This document shows positions 1 to 6,779 of a stretch of 64,000 bases of DNA, piece after piece; the stretch's first letter is position 1, and the number at the start of each line of letters is the position of its first letter. A program made the position numbers and the translations under genes. The notes under the pieces were generated by a model, which saw only the letters and a list, made by a program, of their open reading frames with translations, was not told the origin of the DNA and did not search any database. This stretch comes from a virus. The stretch covers positions 62,001 to 126,000 of the IMG/VR virus record IMGVR_UViG_3300042565_001021; one strand, written 5' to 3'.

Positions 1-60
1 ACGCCAGTTCTTGTATTCCTTAAGTGCCATAATGCCTTCTGCCGGTTTTTGTGCTTCCAT
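1..60 (-). CDS. Partial hypothetical protein (N-terminus only)
   Basis: The first 20 codons of a minus-strand gene run off the left edge of the window. The ATG at 58-60 overlaps the stop of the upstream gene (TAATG) and has a GAGGAA ribosome binding site inside that gene's last codons. The visible N-terminus (MEAQKPAEGIMALKEY) is not recognised. Confidence 0.6.
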   Translation of the reverse strand, partial: MEAQKPAEGIMALKEYKNWR

Positions 61-404
61 TAAACGGTTTCCTCTTTATCAAAAAGTGTAATTGTGCCGC
101 CGCCTACTTGTACGACGTGGACAGTCTTTCCTTTAAATCTTTCTATTAGATCAGCCACTAACTCACGTTGACTAGTGTGCTGCGTTACAAACTTACCGGT
201 GCGATGATTAAACACTAACTGGACCTCTTGTTCTTTATGCTTTACAGTTTCGATTCGTATAATTACATTTTCGTCGAGGACACGCTGAATGATCTCGAGC
301 TGACGATACTTGGCATACAGCATCAAAAACTTGTACAAGCCAAGTATCGGAAGATAACAGAGCGCGCCAATAAGTAGCGCAGTAAGAATAAAGTTTAAGT
401 CCAT
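60..404 (-). CDS. Small membrane-anchored hypothetical protein
   Basis: 114 residues, starting at ATG 402-404, which has a GAGGAA ribosome binding site 6-7 bases upstream. A longer in-frame extension exists but would run far into the upstream gene, so I reject it. Residues 4-30 form one hydrophobic membrane segment (FILTALLIGALC), followed by a charged basic/acidic domain that is probably cytoplasmic. The gene overlaps the end of its upstream neighbour by 10 bases, as in a translationally coupled operon. Function unknown. Confidence 0.7.
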   Translation of the reverse strand: MDLNFILTALLIGALCYLPILGLYKFLMLYAKYRQLEIIQRVLDENVIIRIETVKHKEQEVQLVFNHRTGKFVTQHTSQRELVADLIERFKGKTVHVVQVGGGTITLFDKEETV

Positions 405-1252
405 AGTGAATTCCTCATTTTGACAAGACGGATTAGCATTTCGGTGTCTTCCTTCTCCCATTGTTCTTCCAGAGAGTCTCGTAATTCCGACAGTCGATTG
501 TATTCTCGCTGTTCTGCCGGAGTCATTTTGCTCTTGCCAGATATTCCGAGCCACCCGGCAAAATCATGGTCTTCATCTTTATACTTAGCACTCATCTTCT
601 CCCAGAACTGATCAAACCCGCTTGCTGACCACGGATCGCCACGCCGAGGACGAATAGTTTTCCACCATACATACAGCTCCATCTTTTCCTTAGCGGACTG
701 CGCCTGATGTGGAGAAGCGTGCCAGTTGGGATCGTTTGGGTCTGGAATGTCAAGCGTCATTTCCCACCGTAAGTGATCAACTCCTGCCTGAGGGCAGCGC
801 CAAGTTAATCCCCAGCGAAACCATCTGGACCTAGCATACCAAGGCACCAGATACTTAGACATATCTGCATTATCTCTCCACATAATGTGGCTGTGTGCTT
901 CTTCGATCTCGATGAAATCAACGAAGGAATCGAAGCAGCTAAACAGCATACGCTCAGAATACTCGTGCCACTTACCTACGCTGAGAGTGGAATTCAGACG
1001 GTGAGTACCACCACGCCAGTTGCTAACAAAGTAACGGACTTCGTCGAGGTGATCGATTGTGTTCTCAGGAATCTTCTCGAGCCAGTCCGGGATAGTTTCA
1101 GTGAAGAGCCAACCGATAGGGTGAGCAGCCTTGGTTTCCTTCTTCCACTTGCTCCAGCCGTTTAACGGCAAGGCAATAGGTCGTTCAAACTTGAACACCT
1201 TTTCGCGAATCCAGTCAACTATCCTTGACCCCGAGTAATGCCTGTTAGCCAC
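395..1252 (-). CDS. Conserved phage hypothetical protein, 285 aa
   Basis: Starts with GTG at 1250-1252, five bases after an AAAGGA ribosome binding site. The protein is rich in Trp and His (HSHIMWRDNAD; LVPWYARSRWFRWG) and ends in a charged helix (residues about 245-280). It resembles a hypothetical protein type common in large phages, but I cannot assign a function. It is the first gene after the promoter at 1281-1310 and couples to the small membrane gene downstream. Confidence 0.7.
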   Translation of the reverse strand: MANRHYSGSRIVDWIREKVFKFERPIALPLNGWSKWKKETKAAHPIGWLFTETIPDWLEKIPENTIDHLDEVRYFVSNWRGGTHRLNSTLSVGKWHEYSERMLFSCFDSFVDFIEIEEAHSHIMWRDNADMSKYLVPWYARSRWFRWGLTWRCPQAGVDHLRWEMTLDIPDPNDPNWHASPHQAQSAKEKMELYVWWKTIRPRRGDPWSASGFDQFWEKMSAKYKDEDHDFAGWLGISGKSKMTPAEQREYNRLSELRDSLEEQWEKEDTEMLIRLVKMRNSLWT

Positions 1253-1280
1253 TATGTTCCTTTAAAGGTATTTATTGTTT

Positions 1281-1310
1281 ATAATACGCTCAAACTTGGT
1301 TTTTTGTCAA
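1281..1310 (-). promoter_or_regulatory. Sigma70-type promoter
   Basis: On the minus strand TTGACA (1305-1310) and TATTAT (1281-1286) are separated by 18 bases, in the gap between the genes at 1322 and 1252. A late-promoter-like AATAAATA lies just downstream at 1269-1276, so the 285-residue gene may be transcribed both early and late. Confidence 0.6.
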
Positions 1311-1321
1311 CCGTTTTGGAT

Positions 1322-1702
1322 TCAGTTTAATAGCGTTGATCGGTGCTTGCGGATACGCTCGAAAACATCAACTAAGAGGTCATTTGGCGATACGTCGATT
1401 CCGTAGTTTTCGTTTATTGTGCGCACCATTACAACTTTGCCAAGGGCGTAATGCTGTTCTAGCGTTAGCTTTTCGATCTCTTCGGAATCCGGCATGCCGC
1501 ATCCTGAAAAGTCGGCTAGGCTTGACTCGTCACTGATGAAGCACTCGTCGTAGTTAATCTTAAAAATCTTCTGTAGGAACTCACGAGCGATCTCCTCGTA
1601 GTCTTCTACGTCGTCTGACGATGCGTACACGATCTTGCCTTCCGCAGCAGCCTTGCGGATCTTTGCTTCTGCGTCTTCTGGGGTGAGCTTTTTCTTTGCC
1701 AT
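1322..1702 (-). CDS. Hypothetical acidic protein, 126 aa
   Basis: The start at ATG 1700-1702 (MAKKKLTPED) is preferred over an upstream ATG because it follows a GAGAGGA ribosome binding site and avoids overlap with the upstream gene. The N-terminus is basic and the body acidic (SSDDVEDYEEIA). No domain is recognised. It is the last gene before the promoter gap at 1253-1321. Confidence 0.65.
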   Translation of the reverse strand: MAKKKLTPEDAEAKIRKAAAEGKIVYASSDDVEDYEEIAREFLQKIFKINYDECFISDESSLADFSGCGMPDSEEIEKLTLEQHYALGKVVMVRTINENYGIDVSPNDLLVDVFERIRKHRSTLLN

Positions 1703-1703
1703 A

Positions 1704-1973
1704 TTAGTATCCTCTCCTCCGTTTAACAAATTCTTCCACGTTTTTCTGGTTTATTTGAAGCAGAGCAAAGTCATAGCCACCGCCAAATAACGTTGCTGTT
1801 TCCTTTAGGTCTCGCATCGCCCATTCCATTGCAGTGCTAGGAAACAGTCCCATGCCAACATTGGGATTAGAATCGTCGGCGTATAGATAGCCTAACGCTT
1901 TATCAGCAACCCATTGTTCCATGTCATTCAATGTTGGCATTTGTGTATCGTTCCAGTATGTCTGCCATATCAA
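1704..1973 (-). CDS. Hypothetical protein sharing a segment with the (K/R)W family
   Basis: Up to 89 residues. Starts at 1973, 1940 or 1922 are possible, none with a strong ribosome binding site. The N-terminal segment DTQMPTLNDMEQW is identical, also at the DNA level, to part of the (K/R)W-family gene at 37767-37961. The C-terminus (EEFVKRRRGY) lacks the family ending. It overlaps the upstream gene. It may be a chimera formed by recombination with a family member, or a divergent member. Confidence 0.5.
   Translation of the reverse strand: MIWQTYWNDTQMPTLNDMEQWVADKALGYLYADDSNPNVGMGLFPSTAMEWAMRDLKETATLFGGGYDFALLQINQKNVEEFVKRRRGY
1911..1950. repeat. 40-bp perfect dispersed repeat, copy 1
   Basis: Forty bases are identical to 37863-37902 in the same orientation. 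Both copies encode the same reading frame (MPTLNDMEQW). The flanking sequence differs at once on both sides. Confidence 0.85.
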
Positions 1974-2280
1974 CTTGCTTCATCGTAACATCGTCGCTGT
2001 TTTGCTCTACGAACCCGGCGTAAACGCTTTGCGTGTAACCGCTAAAACGTTCAACCACTTTGCCGCAGTTGTAAACGCTGCCGCTGTCACCGTGAATCTC
2101 GTAGTAGTCACCCTTATCGACGATTTGCTTTATGCCGCTGTTCATCTGCCAGGAGTCGCTACCAGCGAACCCGCCATACCAGCCAGCTAAGACACGGTGG
2201 TAATGGCCATTGTTAGCAGCCTCTACTTTCTTGCCAGAAAACTCAACGATTACCCAAACGTCTGGATTGTATTCGCTCAT
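1924..2280 (-). CDS. Hypothetical protein, 118 aa
   Basis: ATG at 2278-2280. The protein is rich in Gly, Ser and aromatic residues (AGWYGGFAGSDSWQMNSG) and has no recognised catalytic motif. It is separated by one base from the end of the upstream gene at 2282 and its 3' end overlaps the next gene, so it belongs to the 1704-2865 run. Confidence 0.65.
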   Translation of the reverse strand: MSEYNPDVWVIVEFSGKKVEAANNGHYHRVLAGWYGGFAGSDSWQMNSGIKQIVDKGDYYEIHGDSGSVYNCGKVVERFSGYTQSVYAGFVEQNSDDVTMKQVDMADILERYTNANIE

Positions 2281-2281
2281 G

Positions 2282-2620
2282 TTAGTGCTTCTTCTTTAAC
2301 AGGTAAAATTCTTTCGCTTTAAGCAGCAAGTCTTTCATCCCTTCGTCGGTCGCTGCCATCCGGTTCATTTCTACAAACTGCGTGGGAGTGATCAAGTCTC
2401 CGTCATATGGAATGCCCATATTAGAACCTCGTATCATCAATGCCATTTTAGCTTTAGTTAGATCGTCGGTCAAGCATTCTTTAAACCACGTGAAATCTCG
2501 CTCTCTCCAGGAAATAGGACTGGAGCCAAATTCCAGAAAGTCATATTTCTTAAATAGCCAGAAGCCACGAGTTCTGCGAACTGCGTATACGCTGTCGATT
2601 ACTACCAGCTCAACTTTCAT
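2282..2620 (-). CDS. Hypothetical protein, 112 aa
   Basis: ATG at 2618-2620 overlaps the stop of the upstream gene by four bases (ATGA), implying coupled translation. The N-terminal half has alternating hydrophobic residues (VELVVIDSVYAV) that look like beta strands, and the C-terminus is lysine-rich. Not recognised. Confidence 0.65.
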   Translation of the reverse strand: MKVELVVIDSVYAVRRTRGFWLFKKYDFLEFGSSPISWRERDFTWFKECLTDDLTKAKMALMIRGSNMGIPYDGDLITPTQFVEMNRMAATDEGMKDLLLKAKEFYLLKKKH

Positions 2621-2865
2621 TCTTTCACTCCGAAATGCTTACGCAATGCTTCAAGGTAGTTATCGGTGCCCATAACTTTATTACCGTTGTCAATGGCCGA
2701 ATAAACGTTAGCGCATTCAATCACAATAAGCTCAGCGAACTGTTCGACCGCTGCGTCAAACTCGATAACGTCGTCGTCGTTAAGTTGATGACAGAACGCC
2801 CTGTACCGGTCATACAGCTCGGCTAAGTCAGTTTTTACTGCTAGGTCAATCACTCGTTGGTTCAT
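2617..2865 (-). CDS. FAELIVxEC-family small protein, copy 1
   Basis: 82 residues with core FAELIVIECANVY and the ending FGVKE. The same core and ending occur in the proteins at 4848-5075 and 56387-56650, so the phage has three paralogues. This is a common small hypothetical family of large phages with no known function. Its start overlaps the end of the RNA ligase C-terminal half by four bases. Confidence 0.65.
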   Translation of the reverse strand: MNQRVIDLAVKTDLAELYDRYRAFCHQLNDDDVIEFDAAVEQFAELIVIECANVYSAIDNGNKVMGTDNYLEALRKHFGVKE

Positions 2866-3455
2866 TCTTCTACTCCTTGTTCAATCCAGTGACAGTTAAA
2901 CAGCCAGCGCACTTCATCAACCTTAGTCTGAGTCGAGCACGACTTTGCGATTGCACCCTTTACTAACTCGTAGGTGTTTTCCTTCTGATCAAACATCTTG
3001 TACAGGAAACGCTGATACTTTTCTTCCTGCTTCTGTACAAACTCAACCGCGTAGATCTTACGGTCAACATCGAGCTTTGCTTTTGCAGCAGCAATACGCA
3101 GATCAATTAAGGTCAGCGAAGTATCACGAACACCGTTCCAGAACTTGTTTTCAAATTCCTCAAAACGTGCCAAGTCCTTAGCGTCCAGGAAAGTACGCAC
3201 GTCGTCGGCCTGCTCGTTAGCGATGATCTCGATCACGTTCTTTTCGCGGCCGATCATGTCCTTGGCCTTGTGCTTGATCATATAGTCTTCGCTTTTACAC
3301 TTTACGCGATGGCCAGAATCCCATGCAACAACAAATCCCTCTTCGCCTATTAGGCCACGCACAAAGGAAATGAACTCCTGTGGATCTGCCACAGAGTTAT
3401 GCGATTTAACTGTAGGAATGTTAAACTCGCGAATCTTATCTTGAAGTATTGTCAT
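2862..3455 (-). CDS. RNA ligase 1, C-terminal half (split gene)
   Basis: 197 residues that align with the C-terminal part of T4 RNA ligase 1: nucleotidyltransferase motif IV (EEGFVV, residues 38-43), motif V (VKCKSEDY, 51-58, with Lys52 and Lys54), and the later DRKIYAVEF segment matching T4 DRKTYAMEA. The lysine-adenylation half lies at 4260-4847, beyond a GIY-YIG cassette. The half has its own promoter (3465-3493) and ATG but no visible ribosome binding site, so the mRNA would be nearly leaderless. The two chains could assemble into one ligase that repairs nicked RNA such as cleaved tRNA. Confidence 0.75.
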   Translation of the reverse strand: MTILQDKIREFNIPTVKSHNSVADPQEFISFVRGLIGEEGFVVAWDSGHRVKCKSEDYMIKHKAKDMIGREKNVIEIIANEQADDVRTFLDAKDLARFEEFENKFWNGVRDTSLTLIDLRIAAAKAKLDVDRKIYAVEFVQKQEEKYQRFLYKMFDQKENTYELVKGAIAKSCSTQTKVDEVRWLFNCHWIEQGVEE

Positions 3456-3464
3456 AGTGTTACT

Positions 3465-3493
3465 ATTATACTACCAAAAAGAATAAATGTCAA
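3465..3493 (-). promoter_or_regulatory. Sigma70-type promoter giving a near-leaderless mRNA
   Basis: TTGACA (3488-3493), a 17-base spacer and TATAAT (3465-3470) point toward the RNA ligase C-terminal half. Only nine bases separate the -10 element from the ATG at 3455, leaving room for a leader of about two bases. Confidence 0.75.
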
Positions 3494-3507
3494 GAAATAT
3501 TTTATAG

Positions 3508-3551
3508 GATAAATAATAGTGCGGGCCGCGATACTTGTAATATCCGCCCGC
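3508..3551 (+). promoter_or_regulatory. Late promoter plus two-tier hairpin leader of endonuclease cassette 1
   Basis: GATAAATA (3508-3515) matches the T4 late promoter core at seven of eight positions. A hairpin follows at once: outer stem GCGGGC (3521-3526) with GCCCGC (3546-3551), inner stem GATA (3530-3533) with TATC (3541-3544). The same layout with different paired bases precedes the cassettes at 32727, 43392 and 51302. Confidence 0.7.
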
Positions 3552-3574
3552 TCTAGACGAACCAGGAGGCTCAT

Positions 3575-4312
3575 ATGTCCAGCAACGATATTTATCAGCT
3601 GTATTACACATACCAACTAATTGATCCACGATCAAACTTACCATTTTACATTGGCTTCGCAAAAGATCCGCTGCGACCATATGATCATTTAGCGCAGTGT
3701 AAGAATTGGTTAGCAGGTAAGAAAGTTCCTCATCCAAACTATATCAAAATGGCCAAAATAAGAGACATTCTTAGTGAGGGTTACGAGTTCAAATTTGAAA
3801 TTATTTACAAAAGTTACGATCCAAATCAAGCATACGACAAAGAAACTGAGTTAATAACAAAGTATGGAAGACAAGACTTAAAGACAGGATTCTTATCTAA
3901 TATGAATGCTGGAGGCCGCGGCTGTCTAAATCCAAGTGACGAAGTAAGAAAGAAAATAAGTGACGGAAACTGCGGCACATTAGTTGAACGATGGGGCAAG
4001 GAACGAGCAGAGAAACAACTGGCGTTTCTTCGCAAACAACCCAAAGAAGTGATGGCAGAGCGCGGAATGAGAGGCGCTAAACACATCATTGACAACGGTT
4101 GGTCCAAAGAAACATTATCTAAAAGAAGTAAGTCAAGATTGCTAAACACGGTTAAACGCATCCAAAACCATTATCACCAGCCATACACCGAAGAGTTACG
4201 CATACAAGCAAGAAAAGACAAGGTTGCCTTTGTTGATAAGACAGCCTTGTCTAATTATGTCACAGAGGAAGATATTCGCCAGTTATCATATGACGGCAAG
4301 CCAACAGAGTAA
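3575..4312 (+). CDS. GIY-YIG homing endonuclease, cassette 1
   Basis: 245 residues. The N-terminal GIY-YIG nuclease core is visible as YQLYYTYQL...LPFYIGFAKD (about residues 7-32), followed by ETELITKYG around residue 91 with the catalytic-type Glu, and a DNA-binding part with SDEVRKKIS. It starts at ATG after AGGAGG. It lies antisense inside an RNA ligase gene and its 3' end overlaps the N-terminal half by 53 bases. It carries its own late promoter and leader. Free-standing endonucleases of this kind cut an uninterrupted allele and spread by recombination. Confidence 0.8.
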   Translation: MSSNDIYQLYYTYQLIDPRSNLPFYIGFAKDPLRPYDHLAQCKNWLAGKKVPHPNYIKMAKIRDILSEGYEFKFEIIYKSYDPNQAYDKETELITKYGRQDLKTGFLSNMNAGGRGCLNPSDEVRKKISDGNCGTLVERWGKERAEKQLAFLRKQPKEVMAERGMRGAKHIIDNGWSKETLSKRSKSRLLNTVKRIQNHYHQPYTEELRIQARKDKVAFVDKTALSNYVTEEDIRQLSYDGKPTE

Positions 4313-4847
4313 GCATGGGCTTATCGTAGTGAATCACAATCCGGTTATCAGGCGCTGTGTATTCAAATACCGGAGTGATTCCGTTTTCAATACACCAAGT
4401 CGAAAACGCCAGATACTCTGGATGAGCAGCAATAAACGGTTCCGCTTGAAGCGCAACATCAGTTAGTCCCATCTTCGTCCCAAAGCGAACCTTACCTTCA
4501 ACCATAAATGGTGACAGAAAAGAACCGTCAAGCTTGGTATAAACAGTATGCGGCTCAGAGAAATCAACATTCGCTAACTGCGTTTCTTCTTTCTCCATCA
4601 AGTTGAAAAATTTATGAAGAGGGCGACGAAGAATCTCACCAGTAGAAGAGCGGAAGATCATGCCGCGCAGTTCGCGCAGGATAGCGTGAGCTTCGTTTTC
4701 AACAGGAGGAAAGGTATCCGCCATCTGTACCACGTAGTTGATGACTGTGTAATCACCGTCCTTTACCGCGACAATGAACTCAGGCTTATCCGCAATCAGC
4801 GGCAATACCTGCGAAATGTTTGTGATCAACGGAAATTCATACTTCAT
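4260..4847 (-). CDS. RNA ligase 1, N-terminal half (split gene)
   Basis: 195 residues with the adenylation motif KLDGS (nucleophile Lys105), the RELRGMIF segment (58-65) and EYTAPDNRIV, all aligning with T4 RNA ligase 1. The reading frame stops after ITGEYLPL, the place where T4 continues toward motif IV, and the remainder resumes at 3455. Summed lengths suggest no coding sequence was lost. It follows the FAELIVxEC gene at 4848 without a gap. Confidence 0.8.
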   Translation of the reverse strand: MKYEFPLITNISQVLPLIADKPEFIVAVKDGDYTVINYVVQMADTFPPVENEAHAILRELRGMIFRSSTGEILRRPLHKFFNLMEKEETQLANVDFSEPHTVYTKLDGSFLSPFMVEGKVRFGTKMGLTDVALQAEPFIAAHPEYLAFSTWCIENGITPVFEYTAPDNRIVIHYDKPMLTLLACRHMITGEYLPL

Positions 4848-5075
4848 TTACTTTACTCCAAAGTGGTCTTTTATGTTTTTATCTACCCAGGCCAGCGTTC
4901 GTCCGACCTCGGTTCCTTCGTGCGGTGAAGGATTAGTGTACATCAAACATTCTTTCACAATCAGCTCTGCGAACTTTTCTGCGAACACACCCAATGATCC
5001 TTTACCGGACTCGTCGGCATGCTCGCTTGCGTATTGAAATGCTTCTGCTGCTAATGTGTCGATTCGATCGTTCAT
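4848..5075 (-). CDS. FAELIVxEC-family small protein, copy 2
   Basis: 75 residues with FAEKFAELIVKEC (residues 31-43) and the ending IKDHFGVK. It is paralogous to the genes at 2617 and 56387. Its ATG overlaps the upstream stop by four bases. Together with copy 1 it flanks the split RNA ligase gene on both sides. Confidence 0.7.
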   Translation of the reverse strand: MNDRIDTLAAEAFQYASEHADESGKGSLGVFAEKFAELIVKECLMYTNPSPHEGTEVGRTLAWVDKNIKDHFGVK

Positions 5076-5278
5076 TTTAATCCTTTCTTTCTTCGTTCGG
5101 CCTGTAATCTCAGTGTTTCTGCTGTTTGTGCTTGATTAAATTTTTGTTGTGCGTCTGCCCAGGCGTCTATCGCTTTCTCATAATCAGGACCGTCGGACGG
5201 ACTGATTTTCTTTACTGCTTTATAAGCCAAGACAACTTCTTTGTAGGCTGCTGCTACCGCAGGATCTTCGAATTTCAT
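5072..5278 (-). CDS. Small helical hypothetical protein, 68 aa
   Basis: Charged, Ala/Lys-rich protein (ADAQQKFNQAQTAETLRLQA) predicted to form helices, perhaps a coiled coil. ATG at 5276-5278 follows GGAGTTAAGG, which also ends the upstream frameshifted (K/R)W-family gene. Function unknown. Confidence 0.6.
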   Translation of the reverse strand: MKFEDPAVAAAYKEVVLAYKAVKKISPSDGPDYEKAIDAWADAQQKFNQAQTAETLRLQAERRKKGLK

Positions 5279-5282
5279 AACC

Positions 5283-5448
5283 TTAACTCCATTTTAGCGC
5301 GAAAGCCGCAGCGTCTTTGTCATCGTCAAATGCTATCCAGTCTTCAAACCCTTGTCCAAATACAACCTTGCCTTTACAGTTGTCATTTTATCCAGTCGCA
5401 CATCGCATCAAAGTCGACCTTGCTGTAATCGTAATCGATGACGTACAC
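5283..5448 (-). pseudogene. (K/R)W-family gene with a frameshift
   Basis: Reading from GTG 5446-5448, the frame gives VYVIDYDYSKVDFDAMCDWIK and stops at TGA (5383-5385). Skipping one base there (AAA T GAC) continues into CKGKVVFGQGFEDW and the canonical family ending DAAAFALKWS, with the stop at 5283. Both parts match family features (DAMCDW, then DDDKDAAAFALKW). It is either a decayed member or one that needs +1 frameshifting at the UGA-C stop. An AAGGCGAG ribosome binding site precedes the GTG. Confidence 0.6.
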
Positions 5449-5449
5449 G

Positions 5450-5866
5450 TTAGCTCGCCTTACAGCCAAGTGCCTTCAATGCGTTGACGAATTCTCTGCG
5501 GTTAGCCTTGTTCATCACAGGAAGTTTCTCAACGTGTAACGAGGTCGCTCCGGTGACCCACCGGCAACGATCGCAGGCGTCTTTTGCGTCCTTCAGACCG
5601 TAGCCCGTGTATTGACGCACAGTTTTAATCACTTCAACATACATTGGCACATTTGCGTCAATCAGTCGCACATCGCCGAGATGCGTCCCGGTCATCATAG
5701 TAAAGAAAACCGCGCCCTTGAAATCCTGACCGACAGTGGTGGCAATCGTGCCCCACATTTCCATGCCGGCTTCGGGCCCCCAGAGCTCAGTAATTGTCCG
5801 CATGAAGTCTGTTCCGGACACAATCAGATCTTCTTGCTGCTCAGATGTTAGTGTATTGTAGTCCAA
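5450..5866 (-). CDS. Protein with ribosomal L7/L12 C-terminal-like domain
   Basis: 138 residues. Residues 76-100 (YVEVIKTVRQYTGYGLKDAKDA, split here as VIKTVRQYTG and YGLKDAKDA) match the bacterial L7/L12 C-terminal domain (VIKxVRxxTGLGLKEAKxxV), and the last helix (FVNALKALGCKAS) fits its end. In ribosomes this domain recruits translation GTPases. The N-terminal 70 residues are not the usual L7/L12 dimerisation domain. It is the first gene after the promoter at 5899-5927. The domain call rests on the motif by eye. Confidence 0.65.
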   Translation of the reverse strand: MDYNTLTSEQQEDLIVSGTDFMRTITELWGPEAGMEMWGTIATTVGQDFKGAVFFTMMTGTHLGDVRLIDANVPMYVEVIKTVRQYTGYGLKDAKDACDRCRWVTGATSLHVEKLPVMNKANRREFVNALKALGCKAS

Positions 5867-5898
5867 TGTATCACTCCAGAATGCTATTTAATGCGACT

Positions 5899-5927
5899 AT
5901 TATAGCATCATTTGTAACCAAAGTCAA
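5899..5927 (-). promoter_or_regulatory. Sigma70-type promoter
   Basis: TTGACT (5922-5927), 17 bases, TATAAT (5899-5904), lying over the 3' end of the gene at 5908 and pointing toward the L7/L12-like gene. Confidence 0.75.
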
Positions 5928-6168
5928 CCGAATATATTTGCCGGTACGGAAACACCCTAACAGTGGTGCCGAGCTTTAACGCTAAAAATGTACCTAATGC
6001 TTCATCTTCGCAGTATAGGTCAATATTGGTTCCGGTGGAGCGAACCTCCCATCCTGCTCCTCCAATGGCAATATTTCTATTAGATGGCAACCAGTATCGT
6101 TGCTCGGAGATGTTGTCGTTACACCAGCTAACTACATTCTGAACCTTGTTACCTATTATTACGCCCAT
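5908..6168 (-). CDS. (K/R)W-family related protein, divergent ending
   Basis: 86 residues from ATG 6166-6168, which is nested in the Lys-Trp codons (AAATGG) ending the upstream family member. It keeps the family core VVSWCNDN but ends in TFLALKLG plus a 15-residue tail instead of LKW. It is the last member of the first array. Confidence 0.6.
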   Translation of the reverse strand: MGVIIGNKVQNVVSWCNDNISEQRYWLPSNRNIAIGGAGWEVRSTGTNIDLYCEDEALGTFLALKLGTTVRVFPYRQIYSVDFGYK

Positions 6169-6473
6169 TTTAGTTTCAATAGCGTCATTACCTCTTCGGA
6201 AACGTCGTACCACACACCTTTCACTTGCCGAACAATGAAGTAATCTTTATCTTCTACAAATGTTGCTCGTATCCATGTTAGCACTTTAGCATCGGCGGTA
6301 ATTGAATACATAGTCACACCGTCGACTACTGCCGATTCTAATACTGAATACATTTTTAATACCCCATACATCGGTTGAACTCCGACAATCTCGGCCGCAA
6401 TTAGATTAGGTACTATTCTTCGTATAAACGGAATCAGTACTTTTTGAAATTCTGTATGGTCTATCATAACCAT
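6159..6473 (-). CDS. (K/R)W-family mini-protein
   Basis: 104 residues ending EVMTLLKLKWA. Its start codon overlaps the end of the upstream member by 10 bases (ATG nested in AAA TGG). The N-terminal two thirds are unique to this copy. Function unknown. Confidence 0.65.
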   Translation of the reverse strand: MVMIDHTEFQKVLIPFIRRIVPNLIAAEIVGVQPMYGVLKMYSVLESAVVDGVTMYSITADAKVLTWIRATFVEDKDYFIVRQVKGVWYDVSEEVMTLLKLKWA

Positions 6474-6778
6474 TTTAATCTGAACATGAGCAGGTCTGCC
6501 TCATTGCGAAGAAAGATTCGGCAGTTTTTCTCACTGTGAGATATTCTCCAACGGTGCCTGCTGTGGTTACCGTCTGTCCCAAAGGCTTCTTTACACCAGG
6601 CTATTGCGTCGTGCCATTGCCTTAAAGGTATGTCAATTGCCCACTCGCCGTGGTAAGCTTTTCTTATCCAAATAGCATCAACAAGATACATCGAATCCAT
6701 CCCGTGGAGTACTTCGACGGTCCAGGTCCCTATAAGTTTTCGTGGACTGGCCTTAATCTGTGTCGTTGTTATTTCCAT
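6464..6778 (-). CDS. (K/R)W-family mini-protein
   Basis: 104 residues from ATG 6776-6778, one base after the upstream stop. It has the family features WHDAIAWCKEAFG and the ending NEADLLMFRLKWL. An in-frame extension upstream is rejected because it would run through the previous gene. Confidence 0.65.
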   Translation of the reverse strand: MEITTTQIKASPRKLIGTWTVEVLHGMDSMYLVDAIWIRKAYHGEWAIDIPLRQWHDAIAWCKEAFGTDGNHSRHRWRISHSEKNCRIFLRNEADLLMFRLKWL

Positions 6779-6779
6779 T

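Noticed and set aside
3471-3737. 88-residue minus-strand frame over the endonuclease leader
   Set aside because: It runs through the promoter, the hairpin and the start of the endonuclease and has no coding sense.
3456-4300. Group I intron in the RNA ligase gene
   Set aside because: The endonuclease is antisense, the second half has its own promoter and ATG, and I see no intron core; an intergenic-type insertion fits better, though splicing was not tested.
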